Part shown: positions 17,602 through 25,844 of the stretch, in pieces
How the letters are laid out: every line of letters starts with the position of its first letter
Position numbering within the stretch: position 1 is the stretch's first letter
Source of the DNA: Shinella sp. UYSO24
GTDB taxonomy: Bacteria > Pseudomonadota > Alphaproteobacteria > Rhizobiales > Rhizobiaceae
Assembly (NCBI GenBank): GCA_902167985.1
Contig: CABHNZ010000016.1
Coordinates: 62,001-126,000, forward strand
Length of the DNA stretch: 64,000 nt
Direction: 5' to 3'
Program-made: the position numbers and the translations under genes
Notes under the pieces: model-generated
Told to the model about the DNA's origin: nothing
The model's input: only the letters and a program-made list of their open reading frames with translations
Databases searched by the model: none

Positions 17602-17724
17602 ATGTCTCGCGTTTCCTTCTCCACCAGCCTGATCGGCGGCTCGGCACTGCTGCGCATCATGTTTGCGCTCGGCGTGATGGCCGTGCTGTGGCTGGCGATC
17701 TACTGGGCGATCTCGCTGCCATGA
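17602..17724 (+). CDS. Small (40-residue) membrane protein leading the zinc transporter operon
   Basis: The ATG at 17602 opens a 40-residue frame that overlaps the ATPase start by four bases (ATGA), a strong sign of translational coupling. The first 15 residues are polar to neutral (MSRVSFSTSLIGGSA) and the rest forms a single hydrophobic helix (LRIMFALGVMAVLWLAIYWAI) ending in SLP. It lies directly after the two palindromic operators, so it should be produced with the transporter under zinc starvation. I do not recognise a family. It could be a small accessory subunit or simply a translated leader peptide. Confidence 0.6.
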   Translation: MSRVSFSTSLIGGSALLRIMFALGVMAVLWLAIYWAISLP

Positions 17725-18461
17725 GTTCGCCGCTTCTGACCCTCGACAACCTGACCGTCACCTATGACCGGCATCCGGCCGTGCATCACGTCTGTGGCCA
17801 GTTTGCCCGCGGCAGCCTGACGGCGATCGCCGGGCCGAATGGCGGCGGCAAGTCGACGCTCATCAAGTCGATCATGGGCGAGCTTCGCCCCGCAGACGGC
17901 CGGGTGGCGCATCAGCTGAAGCGCAGCGATATCGGCTATCTGCCGCAGGCCGCCGAAATCAACCGCCGCTTCCCGATCAGCGTCATCGATACCGTTCTGC
18001 TCGGCAGCTGGAAGACAACCGGCGCCTTCGGCCGGATCGGCCGCAAGCACCGGCAGGAGGCGGCCGATGCGCTGGCTGCCGTCGGGCTATCCGGTTTCGA
18101 GGCACGGCCGATCGGCTCGCTTTCGGCCGGCCAGTTCCAGCGGGTGCTGTTTGCCCGGCTTCTCGTGCAGGATGCGCGAGTCATTCTGCTCGACGAGCCT
18201 TTCACCGCGATCGACGCCCGTACGACGGAAGACCTGATCGGCGTGATCGGCCAATGGCATGGCGAAGGCCGTACGGTGATTGCCGTGCTGCATGATCTCG
18301 ATCAGGTGCGGCGGTATTTTCCGCAGACGCTGCTGATCGCCCGCGAACTGATCGGCTGGGGGCCGACCGGAACCGTTCTGACCGACACCAATCTTTCGAA
18401 GGCACGGATGCTTTCTGAAAGCTGGGATGAAGACGCCGCCATCTGCGAGCCTGCCGCATGA
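17721..18461 (+). CDS. aztA: Zinc ABC transporter, ATP-binding subunit
   Basis: 246-residue ATPase that drives import of metal ions through the AztB permease at the inner membrane. Walker A is GPNGGGKST (about residues 39-47), the signature LSAGQFQRVLFARLL about 137, Walker B VILLDEPFTAID about 158 and the switch His in AVLHDLDQVRRYFP about 193. Family resemblance is to the Mn/Zn group of ABC ATPases (AztA, ZnuC, MntB). It overlaps both the small membrane ORF upstream and the permease downstream (ATGA), so the operon is tightly coupled. Zinc is preferred over manganese because of the operator and the binding protein. Confidence 0.85.
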   Translation: MSSPLLTLDNLTVTYDRHPAVHHVCGQFARGSLTAIAGPNGGGKSTLIKSIMGELRPADGRVAHQLKRSDIGYLPQAAEINRRFPISVIDTVLLGSWKTTGAFGRIGRKHRQEAADALAAVGLSGFEARPIGSLSAGQFQRVLFARLLVQDARVILLDEPFTAIDARTTEDLIGVIGQWHGEGRTVIAVLHDLDQVRRYFPQTLLIARELIGWGPTGTVLTDTNLSKARMLSESWDEDAAICEPAA

Positions 18462-19330
18462 CACTCTACGATATCTTTCTGAGCCCCTTTGCCGATTTCG
18501 GCTTCATGCGTCGCGCGCTCGTCGCCTGCCTTTGCCTGGCGCTCGGCTCCGGCCCGATCGGCGTCTTCCTGATGCTGCGGCGGATGAGCCTGATGGGGGA
18601 CGCGATGAGCCATGCCGTGCTGCCGGGTGCGGCGATCGGCTATCTGATTGCCGGCTCGCTGTCGCTGACGGCCATGGGGCTTGGCGGGCTGATCGCCGGG
18701 CTTTCGGTGGCGCTTCTCTCCGGCCTCGTCAGCCGCACCACGGTGCTTGCGGAGGATGCGAGCTTTGCCAGCTTCTATCTGACATCGCTTGCGCTCGGCG
18801 TGCTGATCGTCTCGCTGCGCGGCTCGAATATCGACCTTCTGCATGTGCTGTTCGGGACGATCCTTGCCATAGATGAGAATGCGCTGATGCTCATCGGTGC
18901 GATCACCTCGATCACCCTTGTCATTCTGGCGCTGATCTACCGTCCGCTCGTGGTCGAGTGCTTTGATCCCGGCTTCCTGCGCGCCGTCGGTGGGCGCGGG
19001 CTGCTTTATCACATCCTCTTTCTCGTGCTGGTCGTGCTCAACATGGTGGCGAGCTTTCAGGCGCTCGGCACGCTGATGGCGGTCGGACTGATGATGCTGC
19101 CCGCGGCGATCGCGCAGCTCTGGTGCCGAAGCCTTGCCGCGATGATCGGCGTTGCCGCCCTGAGTGCCGCTATCTCCGGCTATCTCGGACTGATTGCCTC
19201 CTACCATCTCGAATTTGCATCCGGCCCGACGATCATCATGACCGCCGCCATTCTCTACGGCCTCTCGATCCTGTTCTGCCCTTCCGGCCTCGTGCGGCGG
19301 ATGATCCGCCTGCCGCATCTTGCCGGGTGA
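18458..19330 (+). CDS. aztB: Zinc ABC transporter, permease subunit
   Basis: 290-residue integral membrane protein of the ABC-3 family with about eight hydrophobic segments. Motifs include RRMSLMGDAMSHAVLPGAAIGYL near residue 42, the cytoplasmic coupling region around GRGLLYHILFLVLVV and VGLMMLPAAIAQLWCRS near 208. It forms the metal channel with the AztA ATPase, taking zinc from the binding protein AztC. Intact, overlapping aztA by four bases; aztC starts 57 bases downstream. Confidence 0.85.
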   Translation: MTLYDIFLSPFADFGFMRRALVACLCLALGSGPIGVFLMLRRMSLMGDAMSHAVLPGAAIGYLIAGSLSLTAMGLGGLIAGLSVALLSGLVSRTTVLAEDASFASFYLTSLALGVLIVSLRGSNIDLLHVLFGTILAIDENALMLIGAITSITLVILALIYRPLVVECFDPGFLRAVGGRGLLYHILFLVLVVLNMVASFQALGTLMAVGLMMLPAAIAQLWCRSLAAMIGVAALSAAISGYLGLIASYHLEFASGPTIIMTAAILYGLSILFCPSGLVRRMIRLPHLAG

Positions 19331-19387
19331 CAACTGCCCGACTGCACGACTGCCTTTCCATAACTTCATCAACCCCGGAGATTTTCG

Positions 19388-20292
19388 ATGTCCAGAACCC
19401 GCCTTCTCCTTGCATTCGCAGCGCCGCTCATGGCCGCAACATCGGTCTTTGCCGCACCAGCCTCGGCCGAGCCACTCAAGGTCGTTGCCTCTTTCACCGT
19501 TCTTGCCGATGTCGTGGCACAGGTCGGCGGCAACCATGTCGAGGTGACGAGCCTCGTGCCGCCGAACGGCGACCCCCATGAATTCGAGCCAACGCCGACC
19601 GATGCCAAGCACCTGAAGGCCGCGAAGGTAAACTTCGTCAGCGGCATCGGGCTTGAAGGCTGGATGGACCGCCTGGTCGCCGCCTCCGGCTTCCAGGGCA
19701 CGTCGGTGACGGCGTCCGAGGGCATCAATACGCGCAGCATGGAAGAGGACGGCCAGACCGTGACCGATCCGCATGTGTGGAACAGCCCGGTCAATGTGAA
19801 GATCTGGGTCGACAATATCGAGAAGGCGCTTTCGGCCGCCGATCCGGCCGATGCGGCAGACTTCAAGGCCAATGCCGAGGCCTACCAGAAGAAGCTCGAC
19901 GCGATGAACACCTTTGCCCATTCGAAGTTCGACGCCATTCCGGAAGCGCAGCGCAAGGTGCTCACCAGCCATGACGCATTCGGTTATTTCGGCCGCGAAT
20001 ACAAGGTGACGTTCCTTGCTCCCGTCGGCATCTCGACCGAGACGGAAGCATCGGCCGCAGATGTGGCCAAGCTGATCGAGCAGATCAAGGCGGAGAAGGT
20101 GAAGACCTATTCTTCGAAAACTCCAACGATCCGCGCCTCGTCAAGCAGATCGCCAAGGCAACCGGCGCCAAGGCCGGTGGCGAACTCTATGTCGAGGCTC
20201 TTTCCGACGCCAAGGGCCCTGCCTCGACCTATGAGAAGATGTTCCGTTACAATGTGGAGCAGATCGCCGCTGCCATGGCGAAGTCGAGCTGA
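19388..20292 (+). CDS. aztC: Zinc ABC transporter, periplasmic binding protein (frameshift near 20110)
   Basis: About 301 residues when rebuilt. A signal peptide (RLLLAFAAPLMAATSVFA-APASAEP) leads to a cluster 9 metal-binding protein fold: VVASFTVLADVVAQVGG, ligand His in GDPHEFEP, second ligand in DPHVWNSP, third in SHDAFGYFGREY. A long central helix follows. One T is missing near 20110; in the restored frame FFENSNDPRLVKQIAKATG supplies the fourth, acidic ligand and the C-terminus runs to 20292. The short loop after the first His lacks the His/Asp-rich insert of ZnuA, which suits AztC-type proteins. The last gene of the operon; a terminator follows at 20343. Confidence 0.82.
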
Positions 20293-20342
20293 TCGACCAT
20301 TCGTCAGATGTGCCGCGCCCCGTGCGGCACATGACCTACATC

Positions 20343-20377
20343 AGGCCGCCGGTGTTTTGACGCCGCGCGGCCTTTTT
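20343..20377 (+). terminator. Terminator of the zinc transporter operon
   Basis: AGGCCGC pairs with GCGGCCT and is followed by five T; an additional hairpin with a GTGCCGC/GCGGCAC stem lies just upstream at 20310-20330. Confidence 0.7.
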
Positions 20378-20388
20378 CGTCGGTCCGC

Positions 20389-20697
20389 TCAGGTGGCCAT
20401 GTCGAAGACCAGGAGGCCGGAAAGGCCTCCGTCAAGCAGCGCCACAAGCCTCTCGGCTACCGCTATGTGATCAGGGTGCGGCAGGTAGGCGTCGCGCGCC
20501 TCCGGGCTTTCGAACCGCACGATGAAGCCATCGAGAAACCCGCCATGCAGGCCCTCCGGCGAGGTATTCGGCCCGAATGTGACATCGATGATGCCGCCGA
20601 TCTTGTCCTTGAGTGCAGCAAGATCGTTGTAGATCTCCTGCTTGTCCTGCGCCTGAACGGCGGATTTGAACCGAAGAAAGACGCAGTGAAGGATCAT
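20389..20697 (-). CDS. Dabb-domain (stress-responsive A/B barrel) protein
   Basis: About 102 residues from the ATG at 20697 (MILHCVFLRFKSAV); an upstream ATG at 20736 would add 13 residues. The sequence shows the small ferredoxin-like alpha+beta barrel of the Dabb family: HCVFLRFK, the central helix QEIYNDLAALKDKIGG, the strand IDVTFGPNTSPEGL, FIVRFESPEARDAYLPHPDH and a final LLVFDM. These proteins form dimers; some bind small organic molecules or act as enzymes in polyketide pathways, but bacterial single-domain members mostly have no known role. It converges with aztC. Confidence 0.75.
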   Translation of the reverse strand: MILHCVFLRFKSAVQAQDKQEIYNDLAALKDKIGGIIDVTFGPNTSPEGLHGGFLDGFIVRFESPEARDAYLPHPDHIAVAERLVALLDGGLSGLLVFDMAT

Positions 20698-20879
20698 CAG
20701 CCCGCTCCTGTTTGCCCGGATGCCCAAGATAAGCACCCTCCCCGCTCACGCAACCGGTGCAGCCAAATTTTACGGGACCATTTCGGGTATTTTTACGGGG
20801 TAAAATTGAGAGATTTTTCAGCTTGCCGATTATGTTGCAATTAAGGCGATGATGACATGAATGTGTCATTGATCTATAA

Positions 20880-21266
20880 TTGCATTGGATATCTGTATTG
20901 CCTGATTTAATCCGTAGAATTACCGCCTATTCAATAGTATTGTTATGTATATCATCCGTCGCAGACGCAGTAGAGCTTGACGGATCCTATGCAGGACAAT
21001 GCGATGGAACCATTCAATGCGCGGTCGAGATTGCAAATCACGTCGATGTCTCCGTCATCGTCGCTGACCGGCTTGATTATGCGAAGAAGCGTTGCGTTGT
21101 TACCGGGCATTTACAGCGCTCGGACAATGGCCTTGCCGGCCCTGCCTCCGGTGGCGCGAAGCTGTTCGTCGTCGGGACCTCAGATGGAGGTGTCTATCTG
21201 AATGGCGTGCCCCGTGCGGCATGCGGCATGAACCTCAACGGCTATTACGGCGCGATCGGCGACTGA
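20880..21266 (+). CDS. Small secreted Cys-containing protein, unknown function
   Basis: A 128-residue frame without an ATG near its beginning; TTG at 20880 is a possible start, and later codons could serve as well. The first 30 residues have a hydrophobic stretch (AYSIVLLCISSVADAVE) suggesting export. The mature part has four Cys (GQCDGTIQCAV, KKRCVVTG, RAACGMN), which could form two disulfides, and ends NLNGYYGAIGD. No family is recognised. The first 80 bases and the upstream region 20760-20960 are much richer in A+T than the rest of the window and use codons such as ATA and TTA that are rare here, so it may be a recent arrival. Confidence 0.5.
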   Translation: MHWISVLPDLIRRITAYSIVLLCISSVADAVELDGSYAGQCDGTIQCAVEIANHVDVSVIVADRLDYAKKRCVVTGHLQRSDNGLAGPASGGAKLFVVGTSDGGVYLNGVPRAACGMNLNGYYGAIGD

Positions 21267-21394
21267 TCCCACGTACTCCATTCCACACCAACCCACCCGG
21301 CAGGACAGGCGGCACGGCCGTCTTTCTACCGGATCCCGGTCATGACGACCGATCGATTGAAATTTCCCGATATCATTTCAGAGACAGGACAATC

Positions 21395-22300
21395 ATGACC
21401 AAACGCTATTTCACCCGAACGATCGCCACGCTTCTGAGCGCCACGCTGGTGGCCGGTCAGGTCTTTGCGCAGCAGGCGACGACCCAGGCTGCGGCACCGG
21501 TGGTCCAGCCGCCCGCGGCAGCTCCCGTCACCCAGCCGCCGGCAGCGGCACCTGCCACGCCAACGGTCGCAGCCGGCACTGCCAGCGACTGGCAGCAGGA
21601 ATTCGCGCTGTGGCAGGCTGCCGCCAACGGCAATACGATCGACGAATACCAGAGCTACCTGACGACCTATCCGAACGGCAAGTTCGCGGCGATTGCGCAG
21701 GCCCGCATCGTCAAGCTCTCGACAACAGAGGAAGACCGCACGCCGAAGGCCGCCGCGGCACCGGCGGTGATCGAGACGACGGCTGCCGTGCAGCCGGCTC
21801 CGCAGCCGGTCGCACCGGAACCGCCGCCGCTTTCGCTCGGCACGCCGGACACGGAAGCAGCCCTTCTTTCACAGCGCACCACCCGTGCGGAAGTTCAGGG
21901 CCGCCTGACCGCTCTCGGCTTCAATACCGGCGGCACGGATGGCGTGCTTGGCCAGCGCAGCCGCACGGCGATTTCGCAGTGGCAAACCGTGGTCAGCGCG
22001 CCGGCGACCGGCTTTCTCTCCTACGATCAGCTGGCACGGCTGCGGGCGGATTCCGAAATCACCTACACCAACTGGCTCGCCTCGCGCCCGAAGCCGCCGG
22101 TTCGCCGCGTCGTGCGCACGGAAGTGGTCGAGAGGGACAATTCCGCTGCCGACGCTGCCATCGCGCTCGGCATCATGGGGCTTGCAGCCGGCGTGATCGG
22201 TGGCGTTGCAGCCGGTCGTCATCATGGCGGACCGCGCTTCTACCGTCCCGGCCCCGGCCTCCACGGTGGTGGCCCCGGCCCCGGTCCGCGTCATCGCTGA
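21395..22300 (+). CDS. Secreted protein with peptidoglycan-binding-like domain
   Basis: 301 residues. The signal peptide is TIATLLSATLVAGQVFAQQ. A Pro/Ala-rich linker follows, then a helical segment with WQQEFALWQAAANGNTIDEYQSYLTTYPNGKFAAIAQAR, which resembles repeats found in some caspase-like and SEL-type proteins, a second Pro-rich linker and then a PG_binding_1-like motif (RAEVQGRLTALGFNTGGTDG, SRTAISQWQ) near residues 160-200. The C-terminus has a Gly/Ala-rich hydrophobic stretch (ALGIMGLAAGVIGGVAAG) and a His/Gly/Pro-rich tail. It probably acts in the periplasm or envelope. No catalytic domain is seen. A terminator follows. Confidence 0.7.
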   Translation: MTKRYFTRTIATLLSATLVAGQVFAQQATTQAAAPVVQPPAAAPVTQPPAAAPATPTVAAGTASDWQQEFALWQAAANGNTIDEYQSYLTTYPNGKFAAIAQARIVKLSTTEEDRTPKAAAAPAVIETTAAVQPAPQPVAPEPPPLSLGTPDTEAALLSQRTTRAEVQGRLTALGFNTGGTDGVLGQRSRTAISQWQTVVSAPATGFLSYDQLARLRADSEITYTNWLASRPKPPVRRVVRTEVVERDNSAADAAIALGIMGLAAGVIGGVAAGRHHGGPRFYRPGPGLHGGGPGPGPRHR

Positions 22301-22327
22301 TCGACGGGATCGAAGACCTGACAAAAG

Positions 22328-22361
22328 AACCATCCCTGCTGACGGCGGGGATGGTTTTCTT
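22328..22361. terminator. Terminator between the envelope protein gene and rnhA
   Basis: AACCATCCC pairs with GGGATGGTT around a loop and is followed by T-rich sequence (TTCTTATT). It lies between two convergent genes and may serve both, since AAAAG precedes the left arm. Confidence 0.75.
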
Positions 22362-22379
22362 ATTCTGGAAGAGTGACGG

Positions 22380-22816
22380 TTACTTCTTGAACGGCGCCAT
22401 GCCGGTGCGGGCAAGCTCGTCGGCGCGTTCGTTTTCCGGGTGGCCGGCATGGCCCTTGACCCAGTGCAGCGTCACCTTGTGACGGTCACGCGCGGCTTCC
22501 AGCTGCTGCCAGAGCTCGACATTCTTGACCGGCTTGTTGTCGGCGGTTTTCCAGCCCTTCTTCTTCCAGCCGAAGATCCACTTGGTGATGCCGTCCTTGA
22601 CGTAGGAACTGTCGGTATAAAGATCGACCTCGCAAGGGCTTTTCAGCGCGTTCAGCGCCTCGATCGCCGCCATCAGTTCCATGCGGTTATTGGTCGTGTT
22701 CGCCTCGCCGCCGAACATTTCCTTTTCCTTCTCGCCATAACGCAGGATGCGCCCCAGCCGCCGGGGCCGGGATTGCCGGAGCAGGCGCCGTCCGTGTAGA
22801 TCGTGACCTGTTTCAT
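22380..22816 (-). CDS. rnhA: Ribonuclease HI (frameshift near 22748)
   Basis: About 145 residues when rebuilt, the usual size. It degrades the RNA strand of RNA:DNA hybrids, removing primers and R-loops. The minus-strand start at 22816 gives MKQVTIYTDGACSGNPGPGGWG with the first catalytic Asp; one base is missing near 22748, and the next frame continues LRYGEKEKEMFGGEANTTNNRMELMAAIEAL (catalytic Glu), VDLYTDSSYV (Asp) and HWVKGHAGHPENERAD (His and last Asp). All four catalytic residues are thus present. The start overlaps the thrB stop by four bases. Confidence 0.9.
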
Positions 22817-23777
22817 GCGTCGAGCCCGTATTCCGTGGCCGACGAGATCTGCCGGTGGAAACGCAGCTTGCCGAGATATTCGAGCGGGTCCTTCTTGACG
22901 ACAAGCGCGCCTGCCGGCGTCGTCAGCCAGTCGTAAAGGCGGGTCAGGAAGAAGCGCAGCGCCGAGCCGCGGGCAAGCAGCGGAAGGGCTGATATCTCGG
23001 CTTCCGACAGCGGGCGAACGCTGCGATAGCCCTGCAGCATGGCCGCGCCCTTTTCGCGATTGAACGAACCATCTGCCTCGAAGCACCAGGCGTTGAGGCA
23101 GATCGAGACGTCATAGGCGAGCATGTCGTTGCAGGCGAAATAGAAGTCGATCAGGCCGGACAGTTCGTCGTTCAGGAAGAAGACGTTATCCTGGAACAGA
23201 TCGGCATGGATGACGCCGGTCGGCAGATCGGCCGGCCAATGGGCGGCAAGATGCACAAGATCGGCCGAGATCTCGTCCTGAAGACCCTTCTGCACCTCGT
23301 CGGCGCGATCGACGGACTTTTCCCAGAGAACCTTCCAGCCATCGAGCGACAGCGCGTTCGGCCGCGTCAGCTCAAAGCCTTCGCCGCGAGATGCATGGCG
23401 GCCAGCGCCTTGCCGACCTCGCCGCAATGGTTTGCCTCCGGCTTTCTCAGCCACATGCCTTCGAGGAAGGAGATCATCGCGGCCGGGCGGCCGGAGAGTT
23501 CACCGAGCAGCGCGCCATCACGGCGCGGCAGCGGCAGCGGGCAGTTGAGGCCACGCGAGGCCAGATGATGCATCAGGCCGAGGAAGAAGGGCAGATCGGA
23601 CTTTTCGACGCGCTTTTCATAGAGCGTCAGGATCAGCGGATCGCGGGTGGTATGGAGAAGGAAGTTGGTGTTCTCCACCCCTTCGGCAATACCCTTGTAG
23701 GACTGCAATTCCCCGACATCATATTCGGTGAGAAAACGCTTCAGGTCGATTTCGGTGATGTCGGTGTAAACGGCCAA
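22813..23777 (-). CDS. thrB: Homoserine kinase (ThrB2 type; frameshift near 23378)
   Basis: About 321 residues when rebuilt. Cytoplasmic enzyme that phosphorylates homoserine, supplying threonine synthase. This is the alphaproteobacterial form with an aminoglycoside-phosphotransferase/choline-kinase fold rather than the GHMP form. Visible motifs: MAVYTDITEIDLKRFL, GIAEGVENTNFLLHT, LTLYEKRV with the ATP-binding Lys, then after one missing G the catalytic loop TGVIHADLFQDNVFFL and the metal-binding LIDFYFACNDMLAYDVSICLNAW. It overlaps rnhA by four bases and lies 110 bases downstream of ispH. Confidence 0.9.
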
Positions 23778-23887
23778 TTTTCTCTCACGGTCAGCGCTGG
23801 AACGGAATCATCCGATGGGACGGATCACTTTCCTTGCCTCATCAGGGATTTTGTTCGCAAGGGGCAATCACCGGGCAATTCGCGAAA

Positions 23888-24928
23888 TCAGGATACCGAC
23901 GTCTTGGTATCCACGGCATCGTCATGAACGCCATTCACCCACGCCATATCCTCCACCGTCAGCGGCACGCTGCGCAGCTCGCGGTTGACGAGGAAATTTT
24001 CGGTTTCCTCGGCCGTGATGGCAAGCTCGATTTCGGCATCGAAGCGCTGCTTGAAGGCGGCGATGATCTCGTCGACGATCACCTCAGGCGCGGAGGCGCC
24101 GGCTGAGAGGCCGAGCGTGCGGATCTCGCCGATCGCATCCCAGTCAAGCTCCGAGGCGCGCTGAACGAGGAGCGAGCGTTTCGCGCCGGCTCTCAGTGCC
24201 ACTTCGACCAGACGTTTGGAATTGGACGAGTTCGGTGCGCCGACGACGATGAAGAGATCACAGCCGGGGGCCGCTTCCTTCACCGCTTCCTGGCGGTTGG
24301 TGGTGGCATAGCAGATGCTGTCTGCCGCCGGCGCCGTCAGATTGGGGAAGCGTTCCTGCAGCTTGGCGATCACGCCCGCCGTATCGTCGACCGAGAGCGT
24401 CGTCTGGGTGACATAGCCGAGATTATCGGGATCGGCAGGTTGATAGGCTTCCGCATCGGCGATCGTATCGACCAGCGAGACGGTGCCTTCGGGAAGCTGG
24501 CCCATCGTGCCGATGACTTCCGGGTGGCCGGCATGGCCGATCAGGACCACATGGCGGCCAAGGCGCTGGTGGCGCATGGCCTGCTTGTGGACCTTGGAGA
24601 CCAGCGGGCAGGTCGCATCGAGATAGAAGAGATTGCGGGCCTGCGCATCTTCCGGCACGGATTTCGGCACGCCATGGGCCGAGAAGACGACCGGCTGCTG
24701 GCGATGCTCTTCGGGGATCTCATTGAGTTCCTCGACGAAGACGGCGCCCTTGGCTTCCAGTCCCTCGACGACATAGCGGTTGTGAACGATCTCGTGGCGG
24801 ACATAGACCGGCGCGCCATAGGCTTTCAGCGCCAGAACGACGATCTGGATTGCGCGATCGACGCCGGCACAGAAGCCGCGCGGGCCGCAGAGCCTGATTG
24901 CCAGGGGAGGTTTGACCGCAATGTTCAT
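23888..24928 (-). CDS. ispH: 4-hydroxy-3-methylbut-2-enyl diphosphate reductase
   Basis: 346-residue iron-sulfur enzyme of the last step in the MEP isoprenoid pathway, forming IPP and DMAPP. The start at 24928 (MNIAVKPPLAIRLCGPRG) is chosen over a longer upstream extension that has no family match. Three Cys that hold the 4Fe-4S cluster are in GFCAGVDRA (about 20), DATCPLVSKVH (about 104) and DSICYATTNRQ (about 205). HEIVHNRYVVE, SAHGVP, GHAGHPEVIGTMGQ and APNSSNSKRLVEVA are further hallmarks. The frame is intact. dxs, the first enzyme of the same pathway, is also in this window at 55321. Confidence 0.95.
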   Translation of the reverse strand: MNIAVKPPLAIRLCGPRGFCAGVDRAIQIVVLALKAYGAPVYVRHEIVHNRYVVEGLEAKGAVFVEELNEIPEEHRQQPVVFSAHGVPKSVPEDAQARNLFYLDATCPLVSKVHKQAMRHQRLGRHVVLIGHAGHPEVIGTMGQLPEGTVSLVDTIADAEAYQPADPDNLGYVTQTTLSVDDTAGVIAKLQERFPNLTAPAADSICYATTNRQEAVKEAAPGCDLFIVVGAPNSSNSKRLVEVALRAGAKRSLLVQRASELDWDAIGEIRTLGLSAGASAPEVIVDEIIAAFKQRFDAEIELAITAEETENFLVNRELRSVPLTVEDMAWVNGVHDDAVDTKTSVS

Positions 24929-24999
24929 CAGGCTTCCATCATAGATCGTCGGGCTTCCATATAGGCGAGCCGTGCCGGGATCGCCAAGGAAAATGTTGG

Positions 25000-25769
25000 T
25001 TATTCCGCCGTTCCCGCGCGCCGGCCGCGCAGAACGGAGGCGATGACGACGGCAAGCAAGGCTGCCGCCAGACCATACCATGTCAGCGCATATTGCAGGT
25101 GATTGTTGGGCAGATCAAACTGGGTGACGCCGCCCTTTGGCCAGCCGCCGGGGTTTTTCACCGCCGCATCGGCATCGACGAAGAAGGGCAGGACTTTTGC
25201 CGGATCAAGCCCGTCCGAGGCGGTCATGGCGGCGAGATCCTTCCAGTAGAAGATGTTTTTCGAAAGATCATTGTCCGGCACGAGGCTTGACGGTTTTGCC
25301 GCCAGCTTTTGCCTTGCATAGCCGGTGATGCTCTGGGGGCCCTCGACCTCCCCTGCCCTTCGCGTTTCGGGCTCCTTCATCTCATAGGGCACGAAGCCGC
25401 GATTGACGAAGAGGATGCGGCCATCGGCCAATGTCAGCGGCGTGTAGACGTAAAAACCGGTCCGGCCGTCGAAGGTGGCGAAGAAATGCCGCTCGCCCTT
25501 GTGATCGAACGTGCCGGAGACGGTGACGCGGCGATATTCGATATCGCCGGTTTCAGCATTGCTGGCCGGCCTTGCCGCCTCCAGCTCGATCTCGGAGAGG
25601 GCAAGGGGTGGAGAGGCACGCCGCGCGGCGATATCGGCAAGCAGTCCTTCCTTCCAGTGCAGGCGTTCCACCTGCCATGTGCCGAGGCGACGAGAATGAC
25701 GAAAGTGGCCAGCACGAGGATGGCGGTGAGGATGGTGCGAGGGCGAAGAGCGGTCGGGACGTGCTGCAT
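25000..25769 (-). CDS. SURF1-family cytochrome oxidase assembly protein (frameshift near 25686)
   Basis: About 256 residues from the ATG at 25769 (MQHVPTALRPRT); an earlier in-frame ATG at 25841, three bases after ctaE, would add a 24-residue Gly/Arg-rich leader encoded by a short GC repeat. SURF1 helps insert haem a into subunit I of the aa3 oxidase. Two membrane helices flank a periplasmic domain: LTAILVLATFVILVA near the N-terminus and LTWYGLAAALLAVVIASVLRG near the C-terminus. One C is missing just after the first helix, where GTWQVERLHWKEGLLADI resumes. RRVTVSGTF, TPLTLADGRILFVNRGFVP and PNNHLQYALTWYGLA are family motifs. Confidence 0.85.
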
Positions 25770-25844
25770 ATCTGCCCTGCCCGTTCTGCCCGCCCTGCCC
25801 GCCCTTTCCGGCCGCACCTCATCCGCCTCACGCAATGCCATTAC

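Noticed and set aside
18302..19972. Minus-strand open frame of 556 codons across the zinc transporter genes
   Set aside because: Runs antisense through three recognisable genes and has low-complexity, highly charged sequence.
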